DNA of 17,054 nt from Comamonadaceae bacterium (GTDB lineage: Bacteria > Pseudomonadota > Gammaproteobacteria > Burkholderiales > Burkholderiaceae_C): the NCBI GenBank assembly GCA_027490555.1, contig JAIXXW010000098.1:1-17054 (forward strand), written 5' to 3'. Position 1 is the first letter of the stretch. Every line of letters starts with the position of its first letter. Positions 7,027 through 14,805 of this stretch are shown here, piece after piece. The translations under genes and the position numbers were made by a program. Below the pieces are notes generated by a model. That model was not told the origin of the DNA and ran no database searches. It saw only the letters and a program-made list of their open reading frames with translations.

Positions 7027-7898
7027 AACCCATCAGATCACCCTCGCGAACGTGTGGGCTGGCCATTCTGTTCGTCACCCTGGCATGGAACAGCCATGCC
7101 AATGCGCCAGCATCTCCAGGTCAACTGCAAATCCTTCCGCAGCTCGTCCCCAATCCAGTCAGAATCATTCCGAGGGAGAACCAGGCCTCCATCTCGTCCT
7201 GGGGAACAGGCTTCGTGATTGCTCCTGGCTACGTGTTGACGGCTTACCATGTGGTTCAACAGAAAAATCAGATCCGCGTCGGTCCGATAGGGCTGACCGA
7301 AACGGGCCGTCCGCGGTGGCTGCCTGCCGAATTGGTCAAAACAGATCCGGGCAGTGACCTGGCGCTTCTGAGCATTTCGGAATCGCTGCCCGCCCTGAAA
7401 TTGCACCCGGGCATCACTGTTCCCATCGGTCTGGAGGCCCTGGTGATTGGGTTTCCGCAGCCCAGGCTTCAGGGTGCCAGTCGAAAGATCACGGCCGGAA
7501 TAGTCAATGGCTACAGAAACACCCTGAGCAGTTCACCCGATGAGGGAATGCTGCAAATCAGCGCCGAAGTCTCCAACGGCAATTCTGGCGGGCCGGTCAT
7601 GGCCCCGGACGGCACCGTCATTGGCATGGTCCAGAAAAAAATACACACAGCCCGCGTGGCCGACCGAACCCAGGATGTCCTCATCAACGTGGGATTCGCC
7701 TTGCGTTCGTCTCAGATCGTGGATTTTTTACGCACAGCGCAAGTGCCCTTCCAAACACAAGCTGTCAACGAGTCGATCGTGCTCAGACCCTACCAAGTTT
7801 TCGAAACGCATGGACCCTCTGTGCTGGCCATCACGGGGAGACACATGCCCAACGACAGTCCACCGAAGGAGCAAGAGCAGCCCAGGGAACAGCCATGA
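7023..7898 (+). CDS. Secreted trypsin-like serine protease (S1 family, HtrA-like without PDZ)
   Basis: 291 residues. A Sec signal covers residues 1-28, with a hydrophobic core about 13-22 and cleavage after HANA. The catalytic triad is complete: His76 in LTAYHVV, Asp112 in TDPGSDLALL and Ser188 in NGNSGGPV. The strand WGTGFVIAPGYVLTAYH (60-76) and the closing VGFALRSSQIVDFL are typical of DegP/HtrA-type trypsin folds. The remaining C-terminus (about 235-291) is Pro/Glu/Gln-rich and too short for a PDZ domain. The ATG overlaps the cysNC stop (ATGA), so the gene is translated with the sulfate-activation operon. That is an unexpected partner: a periplasmic protease with a cytoplasmic PAPS pathway. 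Processing of an exported surface protein is possible, but the substrate is unknown. Confidence 0.88.
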   Translation: MKPIRSPSRTCGLAILFVTLAWNSHANAPASPGQLQILPQLVPNPVRIIPRENQASISSWGTGFVIAPGYVLTAYHVVQQKNQIRVGPIGLTETGRPRWLPAELVKTDPGSDLALLSISESLPALKLHPGITVPIGLEALVIGFPQPRLQGASRKITAGIVNGYRNTLSSSPDEGMLQISAEVSNGNSGGPVMAPDGTVIGMVQKKIHTARVADRTQDVLINVGFALRSSQIVDFLRTAQVPFQTQAVNESIVLRPYQVFETHGPSVLAITGRHMPNDSPPKEQEQPREQP

Positions 7899-7979
7899 TG
7901 TCTTGACCAGAGCATCAGGCTCAAGGAATCAACCAGACTTCCCAATCCACGTCCAAGGATATATGTGCTGTCGCTCCAA

Positions 7980-8012
7980 ATAAAACCGGGGGCTCAAAGC
8001 CCCCGGTTTTAT
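7980..8012. terminator. Bidirectional rho-independent terminator
   Basis: ATAAAACCGGGGGC (7980-7993) pairs perfectly over 14 bp with 7999-8012 around the loop TCAAA. The A-run before and T-run after the GC core give a U-tract on either strand. It ends the plus-strand protease operon, whose last stop is 82 nt upstream, and the minus-strand autotransporter, whose stop is at 8017, only 5 nt away. Confidence 0.92.
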
Positions 8013-8016
8013 GTCA

Positions 8017-11000
8017 TCAGAAGTCCCAACGGGCCTTGATCCGTGCACTGTGGTTGGCAAAGCCCGTGCGGTGGTCATAGCCATAATGCAATTGCACCAG
8101 CGAGGTCTTGCTGTTCAGGATGGACACGCCCGCCGAGAGCTTGTAGCCCGAGCGCGCAGTTTCCACACCGTTGGTGGTGAAGGTCGCGCCTGTGAGGTCA
8201 CCTGCGAATGCGGCGGTCACGTTTTGCGACATGCCCTTGTTGTCGCTGTAGACCTCGGCCGTGAATTCAGGCCGGAAAACCGTACCCGCATCGGTTTTGC
8301 TTTCTGACAGGTAACGCAAACCCAAAGATGAACGGTTGCGCGACAGGGTGTGGGCATTGACCTTGAGGTTCAAAGCATCGGCACCGGTCTCGGTGAAGGC
8401 GTCAGAGCGCAGACGGCTCGATTCCAGGTTCAGCATGGGGGTGAGCGTCTGTTTTTCTGCCAACACGAAGCGGTAGCCCAGGCCCAGTCGGGCTGTCAGC
8501 TGGTTGGCGTCGTAATCGGCCTTGGCCATGCGGTCAATGGCACTCAAGCGGTTGCCAGTGATGCTGTGGTGCGCATAAGACAGCGAAGCCTCACCATAAA
8601 TGTTCTGGTTGAACTGGTAGGCACCATAACCGGCCAACTCGTGGCTGCGGATGGTGCTGCCCTGGCCCACACGGAAGTCTTGCTGGTCCACACTGGTGTT
8701 GGTGACCGACAAGCCCAAGCCCAGCAAGGTGTCCTTGTTGACGCGGGTGTCCGCACCCCAGACCAGGCCGCTGGTTCGCGCACTGTAACCGTCGTATGCA
8801 CCCTGGGCACTTTGCTTGCTGTTGTTGCCCACCAGCTTGATCCATTGACCATCTCGGCCTTCGGCTTCGGCACCGGCAATGCCCAACAGGGAATTGTCAG
8901 CCCGCAGCGAAGCCATGCGGTTGCCCATGGTGTTGAGTGCCAAAACGCCTGCGTCCAAGGCGGACAGGGTGATGGAGCCGTTGCTGACAGGGGCCAGACG
9001 CTTGACCTGGGTGGCCAAATTCGCCTGGTTGTTGCCATAACCCCACTGGTCCAGATCCAGCTTGTTGATCACGCGCTGCATGTCGTCGCTGTAGTTGCCA
9101 CCTACAGCGGCCAAGGTGCCCAGACGGGTCGCGGCTGCCTGCGAGAAATGTCCAGCTGTCGCGGACTTGCTGACGTAGCTCTGTGCATCGCGGTTGAAGG
9201 TGACAACGAGGTCGCCGTTCACGCGTGACAGCACGCTGTCGATCACATAGCTGTTGTCGGTGGCCGTGCCTGTCTGCGTGGTGGTGGCAGCGCCGACATT
9301 GATCAAAGTGTGCGTTTGACCATTTTTCAGGCTGCCCAGCAGGGCAATGTTGACATTTTCATTGCCATTCATCACCAAGGTGCCAGCGCCACCGCCGATC
9401 GCGCTGGTGGCGGCTTTCTCGCCACCGGCATTGGCAGCCCAAGGCTGCGCCGCCACCGAGAAGTTCAGCGTCGCACCGTTGGTGGTGATGGCACCCGTGC
9501 CCGTGGTGGCATTCGTCACCGTGGCCGAAGTAGAGAGTCGGCCGTCCGCCTCCTTCGTGTGGGCGAAGGTCAGGGTATTGGCGTTGGCGCCCGAAATGCG
9601 AGCGCCACCTGCCACCTGTGCCACATCCTGCTGTGCGGTGTTGATCGTCACATTGCTCGCAGCCAACGTGAGCGAATTGCCCAGGAACACATTGGCCGTG
9701 ATGTTGGCAGTGGTACCCGTGGTGGCATTGCCGATGGTGGTGGTGGCTGCGTAGATGTTCTTGTTGAGGGTCTGCCCAACTGCAGCCACCGCGCCACTCG
9801 AGTGGAAGTTGACCGCCTTGAGCGCGGCACCAACAGCACCCAGATCGTTCGCCAGGGTGGTGTTGCCCAGGTAGTTGAGCGTACCCGTGGTGCCATTGCC
9901 CACGGTGGTGGTCACTGTACCCAAAGCGGCAGTGCCGTCGTTGCGGATGCTTTTGCCGTTGGACACATTGACGGTACCGTCGGCGTCATAGACCAAAGGA
10001 CCATACAGATCACCTTCGAGGTTGACAGTGCCCGTGCCCGAGACGTGGAAGGTGCTGCCGCTGACATAGACATCGTTCTTGAAGGTCACGGCTTCCCCGG
10101 CTACCCCGGCATAAATGGAGCCCAGCGTGCTGTTGGCCAGGGTGTTGCCAGTGGCGGCCGCACCCAGGACACCGGTCACGGTGCTGCTGCCATTGAAAGT
10201 CATCCGCGCATTGTTGGCGTTGGCAAACTGAATGCCCGCCAAGCCAGTGGTCAGATTGACGTTGTCGCCGATTTGCAGATCGCCCGTGCCGCCAGAGCCG
10301 AAGTTCACAGTGCCGACCAGCCCAGCTGTGGACGAGCCCCCGTTGGCTCCATTGAGGAGGACTCTGCCGTTACCGGTGTATTGCAAGGTGGTGGCATGCA
10401 CCATGCCATTGAAGGTGGTGACGGCCCCATTGACGCCGGCATTGACCGTGGCCAATCCAGCACCGGCCGCGCCCACATTGCCAGAAACACTCTGCGTGCC
10501 GCCCAGCATGGTCAGGGTACCGCTGTCGTTGGTGCCGGTGGTGACTGAAGCTTCGATACGATTGCCTGCCGCCAACCTGACGGTGCCATTGGCATTGCTG
10601 TTGTAGTTGATGGCGGTACCGGTGAAGTTCCCCCCCAAGTTGACCACGCCGTTGCCGGTGACGTTGAGCCTGTCGGCAAAGACATGGGTGTTGAAATTGC
10701 TGGTGGCACTGTTCGCACCAGCGTTGACAGTGGCCAGACGCGCACCGTCCGTACCCACAGCGCCCGTGACGGTTTGCGTGCCCGCCTGCAGAGTCAGCGT
10801 ACCGGTGTTGTTGGTGGCCGTGGTCACAATGCTGTTGATGCTGGTGCCGTTGTTCACCAGATTCACTGTGCCCTGAGCACCAGCGACCTGAAAGCGAATG
10901 TCTGTACCGGTGAAGTTGCCATTGAGGTTGACAGCGCCCGTCCCGGTCACATTGAGTTGGGTGGCAAAAACACTGCTGTTGAAGGTGCTGGTGGCGCCAT

Positions 11001-13710
11001 TGGCTCCCGCGTTGACTGTCGCGAGTCGAGCACCGTTGCCCACTGTACCCGTGACTGTCTGCGCTCCACCTTGCAGAGTGAGCGTACCCGTGTTGGCCGT
11101 TTCACTGGTGACAACACCGTTGATGTTCTTGCCGCTGCGCACATTGAGCGTGCTGCCATTGTTGATGGCCGTGCTGGTGGCCCAAATGGTATCGGTGGTG
11201 ACTGTACCTGCAGTTCCATTGACATCACTCACATTAACCTGCCTGAGGCTGGCCGTTGAGGAGCCGATGTCGTGACCAGCGGCCATGGAGCCGTTTTGCA
11301 CGAAGGTGAGCACCCCATTGGGCGATGTGCCCGAGTCGTTGGAGACAGCGGCTTGGATGAATTTGCCGTTGGCCAGGTTCACGATGCCATCGTCCGCATA
11401 GCTGATGGAGTTTCCGGTGAAGTTGCCATTGAGATTGACGGTACCGGTGCCGACCACGTTCAACTGGGTGGCATAGACATCGTCGCCGAACGTTGTGGTC
11501 CCAGCGGTGGTGCCTGCGTTGACAGTGCCCACCAGGGCATTGGCTGCGCCCACCTGGCCTGTCACGTTCTGGCTACCTCCCATCATGTCCAGTGTGCCCG
11601 TGTTGGTGGTTTCGGTGCTGACGGCACCATTGATGTTCTTGCCGCTGCGCACGTGCAGTGTGCTGCCATTGTTGATGGCCGTGGTGGTGGCCCAGATGGT
11701 ATTGGTGGTTACCGTTCCTGGCTCAGTGCCATTGACATCACCCACATTGACCAACTTGAGATTGTTCTGCGCCGAGTCACCGATATCAAAGTTCGAGGCC
11801 ATAAAGCCGTCTTGCACGAAAGTCAGAACCCCTTTGCCGGGTGTATTCGTACGGTTGAGAACAGCACCATGGATGTATTGGTTGTGGGCCAGATTCAATG
11901 TGCCATCACCGATATATTGGATGGCCGATCCGGTGAAATTGCCATTGAGGTTGACAGTGCCGGTACCGGTCACGTTCAGGTGGGTGGCAAAGACATTGCC
12001 GTTGAGAGTGGCGTTGCCTGAGGTGGCGCCGGCATTGACTGCCGCCAACTGTGTTCCTGCCTCACCGATGTGGCCGTTGACGCTTTGGGTACCACCCATC
12101 AGGGTCAGAACGCCTTTGCCAGGATCTGCGGTGGTGACTGCGCCAGTCAGGTTGTAGCCACTGACCATCCTGAGTTCGGAAGAAGCGGAATTGGTATTGC
12201 GCAGCACAATGTCCTGGGCATAGACATGCCCGCTCATAGAGGTGGTGGAAGCAGCGTTGTCAACAGAGAAAAGTGAAACACCGTTACCCCCAATATTGAG
12301 GGTCTTGATGGCATGGCCAGCGGCGCCGATGTTGCCAACAACCGACTGTCCACCCCCCACCATGGTGACGGTACCGATGTTGTTGCCAGTGGTGGTGACC
12401 ACGTCCTGGCCAAGCACGCCCAACAGGTGGCCCGCTACCTGAAGTGTGCCATCGTGCTGGTTGAAGGCCACCTTGTTTTGTACCGAACCTTGGTTCAAGG
12501 CGAGACCGCCACGGGCCGTGAGGGTGGCAGCTGCCTGGTAATTGACATAGTTGACCACCGCAGCCTGTGTGCTGTTGTTCAGATTAACCGTGTCCGCACC
12601 ATTGAGGCGAATTTCCTTCAGCGACGCTTGTGCGTTGGTGGCCCCGACCGTGCCGAACACCTCACCTGCGCCCTCAAAGACCAAGCTGCCGTTGACGCCG
12701 ATAGCGGTCACATTACCGCTAATTCCGCTGCTGTCACTCAAGCGCAAAGTGGCGTCATTGGCTCCAAAGTTCACATTACCTGAGACGTAGGCGCCATTGG
12801 TCAGGGAAGCAGTCACACCATTGAGGAAGTTCAGGCCGTTAGCGACTGTCACGTCGTCAGCAAAAGTGGTGTTATTGCCAGACAGATTAACCCGATCCGC
12901 ATTGACAATACCATTGAAGATGTTGTCATTGCCGTTGACGTCAACAGCACCTGTGGCGCTCATGCTGCCGTTGAACACAGAATTGTTGCCCGTGACTGAA
13001 AAACTCAGGGCTCGGGCGTTGCCGTTGACGATGTTACCGCCGGCAAAATTCACGCCACCAGCAACATCAACGGCAAAACCTGTTGGGTTGCTTTGACTTG
13101 CAGACCCCGGATTGAAAACAAATGCAGCCATGCCATATGCATTGAAATTTCGATCAGGCGTGAAATCTCCAACATAGGCATAAGCCTTGGAACCTCTCAG
13201 CTCAGAAGAAACTGTGGCTCCCAATCCGAAGCTGTAGTTGTTCTGAGCTGAGTCAATGATGGCTCCGAAAGCGTTGCTCCTGTACTGGGAGTCTCTGACA
13301 GCGTCAACGAAAAAATACGCATCTCCCCACGAACCGACTGTCCATGCAGAACCATTTTGTGAGGCAACGTCATTTCTCCAGTAGGTCACAACGGTGTCGT
13401 AAAACAAATCGCCTGATCTGTTCAGTGAGACCGCGTATCCCGGGTTGCTGCTGTTGAGGATTCTCCAGCGGTCAGCGTTGTCCCAGTAGTAGTTGGCAGT
13501 ACTCAAGAGCCAGCGGTCTTCGCCGTCAGAATAGGTCGCAGCAGCAGCAGTGCTGCCATCACCGGGTGTCGTGAGGTTATAGGACGTGCCCAACAAAACT
13601 TCTGCAGCCTGCGCATTGGCCACCAGAGCCATACCCGTGAACGCGCAGATGGCTACAGATACAGCGCGGCCCGCTATTTTGATGATGCGGTAGGAGAATT
13701 GCGTTTCCAT
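8017..13710 (-). CDS. Large repeat-rich autotransporter adhesin (type Va secretion)
   Basis: 1897 residues. The start at 13710 is supported by AAAAGGA 5 nt upstream (13716-13722) and an extended signal peptide, residues 1-35, cleaved after ANAQA. Residues about 37-230 are a distinct aromatic-rich head with many Trp/Tyr. Residues about 230-1600 are a Gly/Asn/Thr/Val-rich passenger of short beta-strand repeats (LNVTGTGTVNLNGNFTG type) expected to form a beta-helix. Residues about 1620-1897 are the autotransporter beta-barrel, beginning DGQWIKLVGNN and ending in alternating strands with the terminal ARIKARWDF, whose last Phe is the BAM recognition residue. Apart from Cys22 in the signal, no cysteine was noticed in the passenger. 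The general style recalls Rickettsia OmpB/Sca proteins and AIDA-like adhesins. It follows a periplasmic PPIase gene by 36 nt in the same direction, probably one operon. The adhesion role is inferred from architecture. Confidence 0.95.
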   Translation of the reverse strand: METQFSYRIIKIAGRAVSVAICAFTGMALVANAQAAEVLLGTSYNLTTPGDGSTAAAATYSDGEDRWLLSTANYYWDNADRWRILNSSNPGYAVSLNRSGDLFYDTVVTYWRNDVASQNGSAWTVGSWGDAYFFVDAVRDSQYRSNAFGAIIDSAQNNYSFGLGATVSSELRGSKAYAYVGDFTPDRNFNAYGMAAFVFNPGSASQSNPTGFAVDVAGGVNFAGGNIVNGNARALSFSVTGNNSVFNGSMSATGAVDVNGNDNIFNGIVNADRVNLSGNNTTFADDVTVANGLNFLNGVTASLTNGAYVSGNVNFGANDATLRLSDSSGISGNVTAIGVNGSLVFEGAGEVFGTVGATNAQASLKEIRLNGADTVNLNNSTQAAVVNYVNYQAAATLTARGGLALNQGSVQNKVAFNQHDGTLQVAGHLLGVLGQDVVTTTGNNIGTVTMVGGGQSVVGNIGAAGHAIKTLNIGGNGVSLFSVDNAASTTSMSGHVYAQDIVLRNTNSASSELRMVSGYNLTGAVTTADPGKGVLTLMGGTQSVNGHIGEAGTQLAAVNAGATSGNATLNGNVFATHLNVTGTGTVNLNGNFTGSAIQYIGDGTLNLAHNQYIHGAVLNRTNTPGKGVLTFVQDGFMASNFDIGDSAQNNLKLVNVGDVNGTEPGTVTTNTIWATTTAINNGSTLHVRSGKNINGAVSTETTNTGTLDMMGGSQNVTGQVGAANALVGTVNAGTTAGTTTFGDDVYATQLNVVGTGTVNLNGNFTGNSISYADDGIVNLANGKFIQAAVSNDSGTSPNGVLTFVQNGSMAAGHDIGSSTASLRQVNVSDVNGTAGTVTTDTIWATSTAINNGSTLNVRSGKNINGVVTSETANTGTLTLQGGAQTVTGTVGNGARLATVNAGANGATSTFNSSVFATQLNVTGTGAVNLNGNFTGTDIRFQVAGAQGTVNLVNNGTSINSIVTTATNNTGTLTLQAGTQTVTGAVGTDGARLATVNAGANSATSNFNTHVFADRLNVTGNGVVNLGGNFTGTAINYNSNANGTVRLAAGNRIEASVTTGTNDSGTLTMLGGTQSVSGNVGAAGAGLATVNAGVNGAVTTFNGMVHATTLQYTGNGRVLLNGANGGSSTAGLVGTVNFGSGGTGDLQIGDNVNLTTGLAGIQFANANNARMTFNGSSTVTGVLGAAATGNTLANSTLGSIYAGVAGEAVTFKNDVYVSGSTFHVSGTGTVNLEGDLYGPLVYDADGTVNVSNGKSIRNDGTAALGTVTTTVGNGTTGTLNYLGNTTLANDLGAVGAALKAVNFHSSGAVAAVGQTLNKNIYAATTTIGNATTGTTANITANVFLGNSLTLAASNVTINTAQQDVAQVAGGARISGANANTLTFAHTKEADGRLSTSATVTNATTGTGAITTNGATLNFSVAAQPWAANAGGEKAATSAIGGGAGTLVMNGNENVNIALLGSLKNGQTHTLINVGAATTTQTGTATDNSYVIDSVLSRVNGDLVVTFNRDAQSYVSKSATAGHFSQAAATRLGTLAAVGGNYSDDMQRVINKLDLDQWGYGNNQANLATQVKRLAPVSNGSITLSALDAGVLALNTMGNRMASLRADNSLLGIAGAEAEGRDGQWIKLVGNNSKQSAQGAYDGYSARTSGLVWGADTRVNKDTLLGLGLSVTNTSVDQQDFRVGQGSTIRSHELAGYGAYQFNQNIYGEASLSYAHHSITGNRLSAIDRMAKADYDANQLTARLGLGYRFVLAEKQTLTPMLNLESSRLRSDAFTETGADALNLKVNAHTLSRNRSSLGLRYLSESKTDAGTVFRPEFTAEVYSDNKGMSQNVTAAFAGDLTGATFTTNGVETARSGYKLSAGVSILNSKTSLVQLHYGYDHRTGFANHSARIKARWDF
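11116..11205 (-). repeat. 90-bp near-identical direct repeat, copy A
   Basis: Matches 11626-11715 with only about a dozen differences, including a run of more than 20 identical bases. It encodes the TIWATxTAINNGSTLxVRSGKNING segment of the passenger. The offset is exactly 510 bp, so the reading frame is kept. Confidence 0.8.
11626..11715 (-). repeat. 90-bp near-identical direct repeat, copy B
   Basis: Partner of 11116-11205, in the same orientation and 510 bp away. Such in-frame repeats allow recombination that removes or adds one 170-residue module without breaking the gene. Confidence 0.8.
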
Positions 13711-13746
13711 TTCAGTCCTTTTGAAAAAAGTTGCTCATTGAATTAA

Positions 13747-14523
13747 CTACTTGACCAGCGCTTGTTCGCGCAATTGCCGCACGTGCGCTTCCACAGCTTG
13801 GTTCTCGAGATTGCGGAGTATTTGGGGCTGGAGCTGCTCCAGAGAGGGCATGTTGAGAGGTCGGCTGTCTTCCAGCCGCAACACATGAAAGCCCGCCGGT
13901 GTCTGGACGGGCTGTTTGCTGGTCTGCCCTTTGGTCAACTTGGCTGCTTCTTGGGCGATGACCGGGTTCAAAGCCCCAACAGGCACCCAGGACATCAGGC
14001 CGCCTTGCAGGCGGCTGTTGCCATCCCTGCTGGCCAGTTGCGCCAGGTCTTCAAACTTGCTGCCGGACGCCAGTTGTGCAAGCACTTTTCTGGCATCGTC
14101 TTCGCTGGCCACGAGGATTTGGCGCAGCTGTAATTCCTGTGTGCCAGAACGGGCCTTGATGGCTTCGTATTCACGCGCTACTGCTTCCTTGCTGACCGGG
14201 TTTTGGCGCATCCATTGCTGAAGGTAGGCACGAACCAACACATTGTCGGCCGCGTTTTGGGCCTGGGCCCGCACCAGTGGCGTTTCAGCACCTGCCTTTC
14301 GGGCTGCCTGCATGAGGACTTCCAGCCGAATCAGGTCTTCGCGTGCTTGCTGGCGGGTAGATTCCTCATCTTTTTGACCGGCGGCCAAGCGCAGGGCAAG
14401 CATGGTATCCAGGCGGTTCTGCGCTATGGCTTGACCATTCACGGATTGAGCCGCACCAACGGGTAAAACTCCAAAAACCAAAGGAAGCAAAAGAATTCTG
14501 CTAATGAAATACAAAATACGCAT
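13747..14523 (-). CDS. Periplasmic parvulin-type peptidyl-prolyl cis-trans isomerase (PpiC/SurA-like)
   Basis: 258 residues from the ATG at 14523. A signal peptide covers residues 1-24 (RILYFISRILLLPLVFGVLP, then GAA). An N-terminal SurA/PrsA-like helical chaperone region follows (about 27-125). A single parvulin domain lies at about 127-225: QLRQILVASEDDARKVLAQL, FEDLAQLASRDGNSRLQGG, LMSWVPVGALNPVIAQEAAKL and GFHVLRLEDSRP are the family landmarks. The start was chosen for the signal peptide. The frame continues upstream to 14793 without looking coding, and the Shine-Dalgarno (AGG) is weak. The product acts in the periplasm on unfolded proteins. Its stop is 36 nt before the autotransporter ATG, so it is most likely a dedicated folding helper for that protein during outer-membrane insertion. 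Confidence 0.9.
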   Translation of the reverse strand: MRILYFISRILLLPLVFGVLPVGAAQSVNGQAIAQNRLDTMLALRLAAGQKDEESTRQQAREDLIRLEVLMQAARKAGAETPLVRAQAQNAADNVLVRAYLQQWMRQNPVSKEAVAREYEAIKARSGTQELQLRQILVASEDDARKVLAQLASGSKFEDLAQLASRDGNSRLQGGLMSWVPVGALNPVIAQEAAKLTKGQTSKQPVQTPAGFHVLRLEDSRPLNMPSLEQLQPQILRNLENQAVEAHVRQLREQALVK

Positions 14524-14805
14524 CAGGGACCTGTGATCGGCGAAAAAATAACAATAAGGTCGAATCAATCGTTTACTTCTACCAAATTTATCACACAAAC
14601 TTTGATGAAAATGTGTAAATCCACAAATTCTCGCCGCAAAATTCACGGCTATTTGTGATGGGTGACGGGTCTGGGCGAGCAAGGCCGTGTCATCCGTGGC
14701 AAATGCAGCAGTAGACCATGGTGTCCAACCGATTGCACCCACGCCCACTGGCCGTACAGCGGATGACTCTGGCCAAAAACAATCGCCATCCACTCCTTAG
14801 AAATT
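14524..14805. promoter_or_regulatory. Divergent intergenic region between PPIase-autotransporter operon and sensor kinase
   Basis: 282 bp made of two halves. 14524-14640 is AT-rich and contains ATTTATC at 14586-14592, the same half-site as in the dyad at 3424-3453, and ACACA/TGTGT inverted segments at 14593-14616. 14649-14793 is GC-rich and holds a possible small ORF. No clear sigma-70 pair could be assigned. Promoters for both flanking transcripts must lie here or within the first gene edges. Confidence 0.5.
14649..14789 (-). CDS. Possible small ORF or gene remnant, 46 residues
   Basis: From the ATG at 14789 the minus strand encodes 46 residues beginning MAIVFGQSHPLYGQWAWVQS and ending PVTHHK, with AAGGAG (14798-14793) 3 nt upstream, a rather short spacing. 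The composition is GC-rich like real genes here and unlike the AT-rich sequence on either side. No family is recognised with confidence. The HPLYGQ...V pattern loosely resembles small transposon-associated proteins. It could be an insertion-element remnant or chance. Confidence 0.2.
   Translation of the reverse strand: MAIVFGQSHPLYGQWAWVQSVGHHGLLLHLPRMTRPCSPRPVTHHK

Larger units (their letters stand above)
10340..12060 (-). repeat. Five-copy modular repeat in autotransporter passenger
   Basis: The motif TVNAG...VFATxLNVTGxGxVNLNGNFTG recurs five times, with its TVNAG codons near 12036, 11520, 11014, 10728 and 10444. The first two periods are about 510 bp (170 residues) and the last two about 285 bp (95 residues). 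The long units carry an additional block (FVQDG/FVQNG...GDVNGT...SGKNING) that the short ones lack. The decay from clear to degenerate copies runs towards the C-terminus. Confidence 0.8.

Noticed and set aside
9310..10548. 412-codon and other plus-strand ORFs opposite the autotransporter
   Set aside because: They mirror the repetitive passenger, whose biased codons lack antisense stops. Products are low-complexity with no recognisable domain.
10340..12060. CRISPR-like array
   Set aside because: The repeats are long, imperfect, in frame and encode beta-strand protein modules; no short identical repeats with unique spacers.
14524..14793. N-terminal extension of the PPIase to 14793
   Set aside because: The extra residues precede a clear signal peptide at 14523 and cover AT-rich promoter-like sequence.
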